Positions 53,628 through 62,092 of a stretch of 64,000 nt of DNA are shown here, piece after piece. The notes beneath the pieces were generated by a model. The model was not told where the DNA came from and searched no databases. It saw only the letters and a list, made by a program, of their open reading frames with translations. The translations under genes and the position numbers were made by a program. Each line of letters starts with the position of its first letter. Positions within the stretch are counted from its first letter, which is position 1. The stretch comes from UBA5239 sp031548025. GTDB taxonomy: Bacteria; Verrucomicrobiota; Lentisphaeria; Victivallales; Victivallaceae. The stretch covers positions 1 to 64,000 of the forward strand of contig JAVBRM010000074.1 in assembly GCA_031548025.1 (NCBI GenBank). The letters are read 5' to 3'.

Positions 53628-55772
53628 ATGAAACTAAAATTATCCGGGTTGATTATTCTGATGGCGCTCACAGCCCTGGCGGAAGCGATTCAGGTACCGG
53701 TTCTATGGCAAAATCCGAAAGATACGCAGATACGGAAGTTGGGCTTTTATCAAGCCGCCGATAAAAACGTCTGGGCGATCGAGCTGGCCGGGTTGAAGAA
53801 ACTGGCAAATGCTGAAAAATTTACAGTCCAAATATATCTGGATACTGATGGTAATCCGGAAACCGGACACGAGAAGAGCGGATGGGATTTCCGCTTTACG
53901 GTCAACGTTAAAGACGGAAGTCTTAAAGCTCAGCAGTGGCTCGAGCGCACCCGGATGCCGATTCCGCTGTATGTAGATGATTATCAAATTGATATAATCG
54001 ACTCTGTTTTGTATGTGGCGATCCGCCGTGAACCCATGGACCGAATTGCTTTTTCGCCTCGGTTCAGTATACGGTGCGTGGTTTATGTGGATGGGAAAAT
54101 GGCAGACGCCACGAACCAATGGTTGGATCAGGGAAAGTCAGCAGGACATTTTAAACCGTCATGGAATTTCATTCGCTTCGGAGAGGGTAGAGAAGTGCTG
54201 GAAAAAGTATCCGAAGCGGTACTGATTTCGCGCGGGGACGATTTGAAGGTTTGGAATTCTTTCGGCGAGCGTTATGAGGAAAACGAACCAATGCCGAAAA
54301 TAATCGGCCAGGATACGGCATTGCGGATAAAGGGCGCCAAGGGCGAGGCGGAAGCCGCGTTTTTCGCCGTCACGGCAGAGAAGCCGTTGAAGAGTTTCAT
54401 CGTCGCCGTACCGAAGGACCTGAGCGGGCCGGATGGTGCGCGACTGAGCACCGAAAATATTGAAGTGAAATACCTGGGATTTGTCTCCTCGGTTCGCGAG
54501 GACAGCTACACCGATATTTTACTGCCGCAATTCAAACCGCAGAAATCGCTTCACAACTTTGCCGTCGTCGAAATAAGAATACCGGCTGATGCCACGGCGG
54601 GAATTTATCGCGGCGAAATCACTCTGAGTGTGGATGGGCAACCCGCGGCGCCGGTTCCGCTGGAGCTGGAGGTGTATAACTTCCGGATGCCGGAACGACC
54701 GGTATTTGATGCAGTTTACAGCATTATAAACCGCGGCATACCGCAATATTACTACCCATTGAAAAAGGATCCGGGATTCCGCCGGGAATTCGAGGCCAAT
54801 ATGGAATTGGCTTGGAAATACCGTTTCGATCCCAGGTTCAGAGCGAAGCCCAAACGTACTGTCAGGACGGATATTCTCGAGCTCGACTGGAAAGATTTTG
54901 ACCGCGAAGCCGCTGCACATTTCAAGGAAAAAGGAGGCCGGGTATTCGGCGACAGTACGCTAAAAATCGGAACCCATGGCGATTATAACAGTTATTTCCA
55001 GCGGGTAATGCGGCAGGAAGGCAAAATCGGTGAACCGGAATTCGACCGCTTTTACCGGGAGCTGGTCGGGAAACTGGTGGAGCATTACCGTCAACTCGGC
55101 ATTCTGGGAAATACCGTATTCATCATCTGGGATGAACCTTATGAAGCCCAATATGACGATATCAATCGGGCTTGCCGGATCATTCGCGAAGCCGCCCCGG
55201 GCGTGCCGATCGGGGTCTATATCAGCACCATTCCGCCGCAACTAGAGAAAAACATCGACGTTTGGTTTACCAAATTCGAAGCGGCCGCCAAAGCCAAGCT
55301 TGATCCTGCGGGCCGCGATCTGCGGATCGCTTGTTACAACGACGTCGGCATGGCATTTTTCAACACTCCGGCCTCGATTCCACGCCAATATTACTGGCTG
55401 GCTTATAGATACAATATCGAACAGTATTTCTATTCCGAGATCAACTCCTACCAGCGTCCATACCAGGGCCGTAATCCGGGGGCAATATACAATAGCTGGA
55501 TCAACCATATCTGGATGTATCCGGGCACAAATCCCGGAGAAACCATGCCCTCGCTGCGGATGATATTATCCCGCGACGGCCTCGACGATTACGATTATCT
55601 AGCGCTTTACCGGTCATTGACCAACAATCGGGAGCTGCCGCCTGAGATCGCCGCTGCTTTTCCCACTTTCAAGCCTGATGGCAAGATCATCTGGGGCGTC
55701 AAGTCAAACCGGGAACTACAGGAATTCCGCGACCGCCTGGCTCGGTTAATCGTAAATACAGCTGGACATTAG
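53628..55772 (+). CDS. Cassette G: secreted GH123-like (DUF4091) glycoside hydrolase
   Basis: This 714-residue protein has a signal peptide (KLSGLIILMALTALAEA). A CBM9-like N-terminal sandwich (VWAIELAGLKKLANAEKF) is followed by a linker sandwich and the barrel. FIIWDEPYEAQYDD carries an adjacent Asp-Glu pair that fits the GH123 catalytic pair, and SLRMILSRDGLDDYDYL is the DUF4091 C-terminal signature. GH123 enzymes are beta-N-acetylgalactosaminidases, so an amino-sugar glycan is possible but not shown. The ATG at 53628 is used because of the signal peptide and AGGAG. The frame opens earlier, at 53490, inside the prepilin gene. Confidence 0.82.
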   Translation: MKLKLSGLIILMALTALAEAIQVPVLWQNPKDTQIRKLGFYQAADKNVWAIELAGLKKLANAEKFTVQIYLDTDGNPETGHEKSGWDFRFTVNVKDGSLKAQQWLERTRMPIPLYVDDYQIDIIDSVLYVAIRREPMDRIAFSPRFSIRCVVYVDGKMADATNQWLDQGKSAGHFKPSWNFIRFGEGREVLEKVSEAVLISRGDDLKVWNSFGERYEENEPMPKIIGQDTALRIKGAKGEAEAAFFAVTAEKPLKSFIVAVPKDLSGPDGARLSTENIEVKYLGFVSSVREDSYTDILLPQFKPQKSLHNFAVVEIRIPADATAGIYRGEITLSVDGQPAAPVPLELEVYNFRMPERPVFDAVYSIINRGIPQYYYPLKKDPGFRREFEANMELAWKYRFDPRFRAKPKRTVRTDILELDWKDFDREAAAHFKEKGGRVFGDSTLKIGTHGDYNSYFQRVMRQEGKIGEPEFDRFYRELVGKLVEHYRQLGILGNTVFIIWDEPYEAQYDDINRACRIIREAAPGVPIGVYISTIPPQLEKNIDVWFTKFEAAAKAKLDPAGRDLRIACYNDVGMAFFNTPASIPRQYYWLAYRYNIEQYFYSEINSYQRPYQGRNPGAIYNSWINHIWMYPGTNPGETMPSLRMILSRDGLDDYDYLALYRSLTNNRELPPEIAAAFPTFKPDGKIIWGVKSNRELQEFRDRLARLIVNTAGH

Positions 55773-55786
55773 TGTCTAAAGTAAAG

Positions 55787-55848
55787 AACCACGGAAACCT
55801 TGGTTGTGGTCACACCACACCAGTATTTTCGTGGTTTAACTTTTTTAC
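55787..55848 (+). terminator. Hairpin terminator after cassette G
   Basis: AACCACG (55787-55793) pairs with CGTGGTT (55830-55836), and an inner GTGGT/ACCAC hairpin sits in the loop. A TTTTTT run follows. It ends the cassette G operon before the promoter of cassette H. Confidence 0.65.
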
Positions 55849-55899
55849 TGAACAATTTTCAATCCGCCGGAGAGTTATCGTTTTTTTGTTTTTTGCTTC

Positions 55900-55950
55900 T
55901 TGACAAATCAAAATACGGCTGTATAATTTAATTAGATTCAGCGATGAATC
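55900..55950 (+). promoter_or_regulatory. Promoter and operator of cassette H
   Basis: Perfect TTGACA (55900-55905) and TATAAT (55922-55927) are 16 bases apart. The perfect inverted repeat GATTCA, GCGA, TGAATC (55935-55950) with a central CG is typical of LacI-family operators. Confidence 0.78.
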
Positions 55951-55977
55951 AAAATTTAAAAACAAAGGCTGAGTACA

Positions 55978-57009
55978 ATGGAACGAGTAACATTAAGCGA
56001 TATTGCCCGTGAAGCCGGGGTTTCGGTGCCGGCGGTAGCGAAAGTCATTTCCGGCAATCGCGCCAATATCCGGGTAAGCCCACAAAAAACCGAGTTGATC
56101 AGGGAAATCGCCGCCAAGTTGAACTATCAACCCAACATCAACGCTCAGCGGTTGGCCGGCCGTTCCAGTAAGTCGATCGGAGTTCTGGTCGATACCCGGG
56201 CTCCTTCCAAACAGTTTCAGTTGATCGCGGAAATTGAGCGCGAAGCTTCCGTACGGGGCTATCGCTGTATGATCGGCGGAACTCATGACAGTGTCGAGAA
56301 TTTGTATAACAGCTATCAGATCATGCTACAATATGGTGTAGACGGGGTTATTTGCGTGTCGCATGACTATCCCGGACAGAATCATTTGCTGGAAAAATAT
56401 TTCGAGAATGCGGAAAAGCTGGTTTTTATCGGCCTTCCGGAGGTCAGCCGCCATCCGTCGGTATTCGAGGAAATCGATTATGGGGTCATTCAGGCGGTAA
56501 GGCATCTGCAGGAACAATCTTACCGGAAAATCGGTATGATCCTGGGTAGCCGGCAGGATTATGCGTCCCATCGGCTGAGGCTGAAAGGATTTCTTTCCTG
56601 TTTTCCGGGGCGGGAGAATTTGATTTATCATTTCGATGATTGGCGGGATACGGTCAGGCTCAAGGAAAAGTTGCGAAAAGCGATTACGGAATTCATCCTC
56701 CCCGGCAAGCTGGACGCGGTAATTATTCACAATGACTTGATTGCGTTGACATTGCTCAGTGAATTGGCGGACCTCAATATACGTGTCCCGGAAGATATCG
56801 GGGTTATCGGCTGCGACAATGATATTTTTGCCGAGTCTACCCGTCCCCGGCTGACTTCTATCGATAACAATAACGCGGCATTGGCACAGAAAGCTTTGGA
56901 GCTCTTGTTCCAATTATTCGCCGACAATGACCGGCCGGCCAGTCCGGCCCGGATAGCGATTCCAAGGCAATTGATCGTGCGTGAATCATCTATGAAAGGA
57001 GCAAAATAA
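55978..57009 (+). CDS. Cassette H: LacI-family transcriptional regulator
   Basis: This 343-residue protein has an N-terminal LacI HTH (TLSDIAREAGVSVPAVAKVISG) with hinge (AQRLAGRSSKSIGVLVD) and a sugar-binding-type sensor domain (VPEDIGVIGCDNDIFAESTRPRLTS). It heads the operon, with the DUF4838 gene starting 4 bases after its stop. Confidence 0.9.
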   Translation: MERVTLSDIAREAGVSVPAVAKVISGNRANIRVSPQKTELIREIAAKLNYQPNINAQRLAGRSSKSIGVLVDTRAPSKQFQLIAEIEREASVRGYRCMIGGTHDSVENLYNSYQIMLQYGVDGVICVSHDYPGQNHLLEKYFENAEKLVFIGLPEVSRHPSVFEEIDYGVIQAVRHLQEQSYRKIGMILGSRQDYASHRLRLKGFLSCFPGRENLIYHFDDWRDTVRLKEKLRKAITEFILPGKLDAVIIHNDLIALTLLSELADLNIRVPEDIGVIGCDNDIFAESTRPRLTSIDNNNAALAQKALELLFQLFADNDRPASPARIAIPRQLIVRESSMKGAK

Positions 57010-57013
57010 TCAG

Positions 57014-59443
57014 ATGAGAAGAAAATTCTATTTATCGGTTCTGGCAATGCTTTGCGTATTGTGCGGAGCCGATGACCGGGTTATCGTTGAAAATGGGAAA
57101 AGCCCGTACCGGATTGTAATTCCAGGCAAGAACCAGGACCAGTATCTCGATCGCTTCATGGTTCAGGCGGCGGATTTCCTGCGTGACTGCGTCCGCAAAT
57201 CGACCGGGGTAGAATTGCCGGTGGTCCGGGAAGACCAGGCGGCGGACGGTCCCGCGCTTTTCCTGGGATATACCAAGGCTTTGGAACGTCAGGGTATTGC
57301 TCCCGGTTCTCTGGAATGCTGGGAACATCGCATCGAAGAAAAAGACGGAAACGTCTATATCTACGGACAGGATGTGGGGAACTTGTCTGAGCGCTATGAA
57401 AAAAACCGGGATGCACGGAAGGCGCCCGATAATTATCAGTTGTATGTTTTGGGAACAGTGAAGGCGGTTATCGTTTTCCTGGAAAACTTTTCCGGAACCC
57501 GTATTTTGTTTCCGGGTGAATACGGCATTTTTATCCGGCCCTCGGGTTCGCTGAAGGTTCCAGCCGGTTATTCATACCGTATGAAACCCTCGATCGAGTA
57601 CGGGACCGGCCGCCATAAAGACTTGTTTTACGATCTGGCGGCCAATCATTTTCCCGCACCGTGGTATGGCTGTTACGGCGGGCACTCGCACGACAAGGCA
57701 ATTCCCTGGGAGCAATATTGGAAGAGCAATCCCGAATACTTTGTTCTGCTGAATAATAAGCGGACGGGAAGGCCCAAGTTTCCGCAGTATTGCCTGTCCA
57801 ACCCCGAGGTCCAGAAACTGATTTATCAGGAAGCATTGAATCATCTGGACAAAGGTTACAAGATGGTGCAGTTAGCCCAGGGAGATTCTTTCCGGGAGTG
57901 CGAATGCGAAGAATGTAAAAAGTTGTACGGGGTGGAAAGCTTCGGAGAAAAGCTCTGGATCATGCACCGGAAGATGGCTGAACAGTTGCTGGTCGATCGG
58001 CCGGGTAAGCTGTTGTGCATCATTGCCTATGGCCCGACTAAAACGCCGCCGCAAACCTTCAAGGAATTTCCGGACAACGTCATGATCGAACTGGCTCCGT
58101 ATTCAAAGGTCGATTTATGGAGCGGTTACCGGATAAAACAGGGTTTTTCCGCTTATTTGTACAATTGGGGATGGTACCAGCCGACCGGCTTCACCCCCAA
58201 GTGCAGTTTCGAGTTCCTGACCGATCAGGTCAAAGGATTTCACCGTCATAATGTCCGGGGTGTTTACTTTTGCGGCTTCGGCGAATTGTTCGGATTGGAA
58301 GGTCCGGCGTACTTTGCCTGGAACAAGATGCTGGAGGACCCCGCCGCCGATGCAAACCGGTTGTTAAAGGATTATTGCGAAACCGCATTCGGGCCGGCGG
58401 CGGCTGGAATGGAAAAATTTTATACCCTGCTGAACAAAAGATTGTCTATTCCCACTGTGGTGGACCCGGAAGACTGGAATAATCCCGATTTGTTGGAGGG
58501 AACCGACCCGGAAACGGATTTCAATATCCGGCTGCTCATGAAAAGGTATCCCGTCAAAGTAGTTGAGCAACTGGAAAAATGCCTGAACGATGCGCTGAAA
58601 GACGTGCCGCCGGCTGCCAATTCGCAATACTTGGCCGGCCTGATCCGGATGGAATTCGAATATCTGCGATTGACTCTTGCCGCGGTCAGGGAATTCTATA
58701 AATTTTCCAAGGATAAATCCGACCTCAACTATGAAGCGATGTTGAAAGCCCTGGCTGAACGTTCCCGGTACATTGCTGCCCTGCCGCTGGAAAACGGTCG
58801 GCTTGCCACGGTTGATGGAGTCAGCAGATTTGGCAACGCGCCCTTGCGGCAACTTCAAGAAGGAGGCAGGTTGCGCGGCCGCCCGGGGGCCCCGTTTATC
58901 TGGAATACCCAGTGGATGCTTGATCATCATGTCAAAGCGGTTGGCCGGACGATCCATACCGGCAAGGCGCCTCAGTATCTGGTTCCGATCAGCGTAAAGC
59001 CCACATCGGCAACAATTCAGGAACCGGCTGTCACCATCCAATGTCGCTGGAATGGAGATAACTTTCAGACGGATTTTATATTTGATGCGGTCGACATGAA
59101 GGAGATAAACGGCGACCGGATTCAATTTTACCTTGGCCGTGGGGATGAGCTTTATCTGGTGGCGGGACATATCGGCAAAAAGAAAGCTTCAATATTCAAG
59201 CTCGACACTGATAAAAAAGGTCAAACGAAAATGCCGGGCGATTGCCGAATCTCGCTGACGGAAAATACCGTTCGCATGACTCTCCCCTGGTCCGCCGTGC
59301 AGAGCAAGCCCGAAAAGGGCGAAAGCTGGCGCTTCAATGCCGGAAAATTGGGCAAAGAAACGGATTACATCTGGGAATGCCACACGGAAATCCGGCAATT
59401 CCGGGATATGGGGACGCGTTTTGGAAACATCATTTTCGAATAA
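57014..59443 (+). CDS. Cassette H: secreted DUF4838 protein
   Basis: This 809-residue protein has a signal peptide (RRKFYLSVLAMLCVLCGA), an alpha-glucuronidase-like N-terminal domain (AADFLRDCVRKSTGVELPVV), the DUF4838 barrel with the CxCxxC signature (CECEEC), and a C-terminal CBM9-like sandwich (VTIQCRWNGDNFQTDFIF). It is shorter than the two other DUF4838 proteins of the window. Here it precedes the prepilin gene instead of following it. Confidence 0.83.
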   Translation: MRRKFYLSVLAMLCVLCGADDRVIVENGKSPYRIVIPGKNQDQYLDRFMVQAADFLRDCVRKSTGVELPVVREDQAADGPALFLGYTKALERQGIAPGSLECWEHRIEEKDGNVYIYGQDVGNLSERYEKNRDARKAPDNYQLYVLGTVKAVIVFLENFSGTRILFPGEYGIFIRPSGSLKVPAGYSYRMKPSIEYGTGRHKDLFYDLAANHFPAPWYGCYGGHSHDKAIPWEQYWKSNPEYFVLLNNKRTGRPKFPQYCLSNPEVQKLIYQEALNHLDKGYKMVQLAQGDSFRECECEECKKLYGVESFGEKLWIMHRKMAEQLLVDRPGKLLCIIAYGPTKTPPQTFKEFPDNVMIELAPYSKVDLWSGYRIKQGFSAYLYNWGWYQPTGFTPKCSFEFLTDQVKGFHRHNVRGVYFCGFGELFGLEGPAYFAWNKMLEDPAADANRLLKDYCETAFGPAAAGMEKFYTLLNKRLSIPTVVDPEDWNNPDLLEGTDPETDFNIRLLMKRYPVKVVEQLEKCLNDALKDVPPAANSQYLAGLIRMEFEYLRLTLAAVREFYKFSKDKSDLNYEAMLKALAERSRYIAALPLENGRLATVDGVSRFGNAPLRQLQEGGRLRGRPGAPFIWNTQWMLDHHVKAVGRTIHTGKAPQYLVPISVKPTSATIQEPAVTIQCRWNGDNFQTDFIFDAVDMKEINGDRIQFYLGRGDELYLVAGHIGKKKASIFKLDTDKKGQTKMPGDCRISLTENTVRMTLPWSAVQSKPEKGESWRFNAGKLGKETDYIWECHTEIRQFRDMGTRFGNIIFE

Positions 59444-59475
59444 TACTTTATCATCTCAAAGGAGACTTGAATCAA

Positions 59476-60354
59476 ATGAGCAGAGTTAAAAATTTCACAC
59501 TTATTGAATTGCTGGTTGTGATTGCGATCATCGCTATCCTGGCAGCTTTGCTGCTGCCGGGGCTGACCGCGGCGCGCGAAAAGGGACGTTCCATAAAATG
59601 TCTGGGGAATCTCCGGCAGATCAGTACCGCCTCCATGCTGTATACTTCCGACTATAACGAATGGCTGGTTCCTTCGTGCTTCAAGTGGCGGGACGATGGC
59701 ACCAAAGATTATCTGGGAAATCCGATGCTGAGCTTCAACACTCCCGATATGTGGCCCCGGTATCTGGCGGCCGCCGACGACCCCGGCGAGTCCGCTTGGA
59801 ATGACGCCAAGCGCACTTTGGGTTACATCAAAGTCCAACTGAGCTCGAAAACCTCCCCTTTTGTCTGCCCGTCCGATCCCAACCCGTCCAGATACGCCAA
59901 CGGCACCGGTCGAAAAGTCAGTTATGCCACCAATGGCAATGTAACCGGCAACAAAACCGGATACGATGGTGTGGCCTGGTTCAGGTTGTCCGATTTCAAC
60001 CGTACCGATCTGGTAAAGAAAAATCCATCCATGGCAGCCCAATATGTCGACCAACAAGGCTATCGTTGTGGAGGGGATACCGGGTATCGGATGCCGGTAA
60101 CGTATTCTATGTCAACTTTATCCACCAGCAACCCCAAATTGTTGTCGAGCTGGAAATCCGTTTCGACGGAACCGGATCTTTCGCCGCCATGCGGCTTGGG
60201 AGCAAGACATAACTTGAGTTTGAATGCCGTTTTCGTCGACGGCCACGCCAAGGCGGTCAAAGCCCCTATCGTCAGCGATGTGAATACCTCCAACGCCCAC
60301 CGTTATGTTTATTGGCTCGACGCCAGCAAAACGGACAATTCAAATCTCAACTGA
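59476..60354 (+). CDS. Cassette H: prepilin-type protein
   Basis: This 292-residue protein is the longest of the eight. It starts MSRVKN then FTLIELLVVIAIIAIL, with Asn instead of Gly before the cleavage site, and carries a complete H-X9-DG motif (HNLSLNAVFVDGH). GGAG precedes the ATG at 59476. The frame is open back to 59242, inside the DUF4838 gene, and that part is rejected. The 3' end overlaps the convergent membrane protein gene by 15 bases. Confidence 0.85.
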   Translation: MSRVKNFTLIELLVVIAIIAILAALLLPGLTAAREKGRSIKCLGNLRQISTASMLYTSDYNEWLVPSCFKWRDDGTKDYLGNPMLSFNTPDMWPRYLAAADDPGESAWNDAKRTLGYIKVQLSSKTSPFVCPSDPNPSRYANGTGRKVSYATNGNVTGNKTGYDGVAWFRLSDFNRTDLVKKNPSMAAQYVDQQGYRCGGDTGYRMPVTYSMSTLSTSNPKLLSSWKSVSTEPDLSPPCGLGARHNLSLNAVFVDGHAKAVKAPIVSDVNTSNAHRYVYWLDASKTDNSNLN

Positions 60355-60792
60355 TTTCGGGAGTTTACGAATTTTTTGATAGACTAGCCATGGAAGGCTG
60401 AGCAAGATTACCGCGCCGCCGATGAGGAGCGGAGGAGCGAAGAAAGACAAGATAATAGGCCATATCTTATAGTAAAAAAATAGGCAATAAAAAAATATCT
60501 CAAAGTGCCATGGCCAGATGCCATAGCACAATATTTGTAAAAGAATTCCCGCAGGTAATGGTTGAAAAAATGTACCGCCATAGTTTGTCCATTTATCATA
60601 CAACCCAGCATATATCCACAAAACCAGTGCGGTCAGAATACTATGCAGCAAGATTATCATTACGATATCCGAAGTTATATAGCCACATTCCCTGCTCCAG
60701 GGAATAAACAAACTCCTCAGACAGCTTGCCATAAGTGGCGTAAAGAGGCAGCAGGCACAGTAAATCAGGTCGGTAGATAAATTTTTCTTCAT
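60340..60792 (-). CDS. Small integral membrane protein of unknown function
   Basis: This 150-residue protein is mostly hydrophobic with about four membrane segments (for instance VMIILLHSILTALVLWIYAGL and a C-terminal IILSFFAPPLLIGGAVILL) and a basic tail. CGGAGAAAT precedes the ATG. I do not recognise the family. It stands alone, convergent with cassette H, and is AT-richer than the surrounding genes. Confidence 0.65.
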   Translation of the reverse strand: MKKNLSTDLIYCACCLFTPLMASCLRSLFIPWSRECGYITSDIVMIILLHSILTALVLWIYAGLYDKWTNYGGTFFQPLPAGILLQILCYGIWPWHFEIFFYCLFFYYKIWPIILSFFAPPLLIGGAVILLSLPWLVYQKIRKLPKSVEI

Positions 60793-60928
60793 GCGGTTAT
60801 TTCTCCGTGTAAATTTACCTGTAGTATAAGCAGGATTCGTGCCAACTCAAATGGTGAGCACGGAGGAATACGGACGTGCACGGATGATGTGCATGTTATG
60901 ACAGGAGAATATGCATAATATGTAGAGA

Positions 60929-62092
60929 TTAAAGAGCAAGTCGCCGGATAACCGGAATGGCGATGCCGGAAATAATTACGGTTAAAATCCGGTAACCCAG
61001 GCGCCGAATCCGGGGCAAATGACCACAATAAACCGCGGAGTATTCAATTGCGGCCTTGCATCCGCGATTCAATTTAAAGAAAGGAGCGCCGGAACTGTTG
61101 TTCAGGTGAAAATTCCGCATTTCTGCTTCTTTCAGCAGTTGTGCGGAAAGCCGGCGGTATAGTCCGCTTTTTTGGGGAATGGAGAGATCATAGCCGAAAA
61201 TTGGAGTGCTCATGATTCCGTTTCGATAGAGATATCCGAACACAGCGTCAATTCTGCCGTCTTGCGCCCGTCGCAACAATCGAAACTCCAATAATCCCCG
61301 TTCATAGGCCAGGCGCAGAAATTCAGCGGTGTACTGCGGATTGTGGCGCGAATACTTATCCAGGTAAAGTTGATTGTATAACGCTGTTACCCGGTCGATT
61401 TCTTGAGGATGGATGGTTTGCGACAGCACGTAGTCCGGTTGCTCCAACAACTGGAAATCCCGCAGCAGGGTTCTCTGTTGGCTTTTTTTTAGGGATGGCC
61501 GGGTTCCACGGGCGAACAGATAGACCTGACGGCTTCCGATTGCCAGCCAGCCCAAATGCTTCAGGCCGGATAACAGATCCGCATGATGAACCGTGTTGAG
61601 CGAGCGGAAGACAAGGGCGTGTTGTGGAAAGCGACTGACCAGAAAGGCGGTCAGGCGGCTCAACTGATCATTGGTAAGCGACGGGTAAAGATTGGTTGAA
61701 AACAGCCAGTTGTTGACAAAAACAACACGATCGCTTCGAGTAAGGCGGAGAACGGCCCCCAAGAGTGCGATAATACCGCGGAGTGCTGTTTTCAGGACCG
61801 GATTTCTGATTTCACACAGTTCGTCGGTGGCATATTCGACATAGTGATTATAGATGGAAGCGACATAGGAATTTCCCGATCCCGGCTCCAATACTCCGAG
61901 CGGCAACAACAGACTGTCAATTTTCACGATCAGCAATTGAAGGTCGACATTTCGAATATAGCGGCGGGTTCCATTTTTTATCAGGGGAATGAAAAATTCG
62001 GCGGCGTAGCGACCGTCGAAGTTTTCGGGCACCAACAAACTATCGATATTGGAGGCGTCGTAAAGAGTGATCACTGCTCGCTCGGAGTCCAT
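60929..62092 (-). CDS. GNAT-like acyltransferase in the F390-synthetase-related module
   Basis: This 387-residue protein carries a probable GNAT acyltransferase domain in the C-terminal half (IDRVTALYNQLYLDKYSRHNPQYTAEF, then GRIDAVFGYLYRNGIMSTPIFGYD). A possible membrane-associated helix ends the protein (ILTVIISGIAIPVI). It overlaps the adenylate-forming enzyme gene by 22 bases, with AAGGA as ribosome site, so both belong to one operon. It may pass an activated acyl group to an acceptor. The assignment rests on pattern and context. Confidence 0.6.
   Translation of the reverse strand: MDSERAVITLYDASNIDSLLVPENFDGRYAAEFFIPLIKNGTRRYIRNVDLQLLIVKIDSLLLPLGVLEPGSGNSYVASIYNHYVEYATDELCEIRNPVLKTALRGIIALLGAVLRLTRSDRVVFVNNWLFSTNLYPSLTNDQLSRLTAFLVSRFPQHALVFRSLNTVHHADLLSGLKHLGWLAIGSRQVYLFARGTRPSLKKSQQRTLLRDFQLLEQPDYVLSQTIHPQEIDRVTALYNQLYLDKYSRHNPQYTAEFLRLAYERGLLEFRLLRRAQDGRIDAVFGYLYRNGIMSTPIFGYDLSIPQKSGLYRRLSAQLLKEAEMRNFHLNNSSGAPFFKLNRGCKAAIEYSAVYCGHLPRIRRLGYRILTVIISGIAIPVIRRLAL

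Noticed and set aside
16181..60354. Prepilin-like genes as a type IV pilus or type II secretion operon
   Set aside because: No ATPase, inner-membrane platform, secretin or prepilin peptidase gene is present; the genes are dispersed one per cassette.
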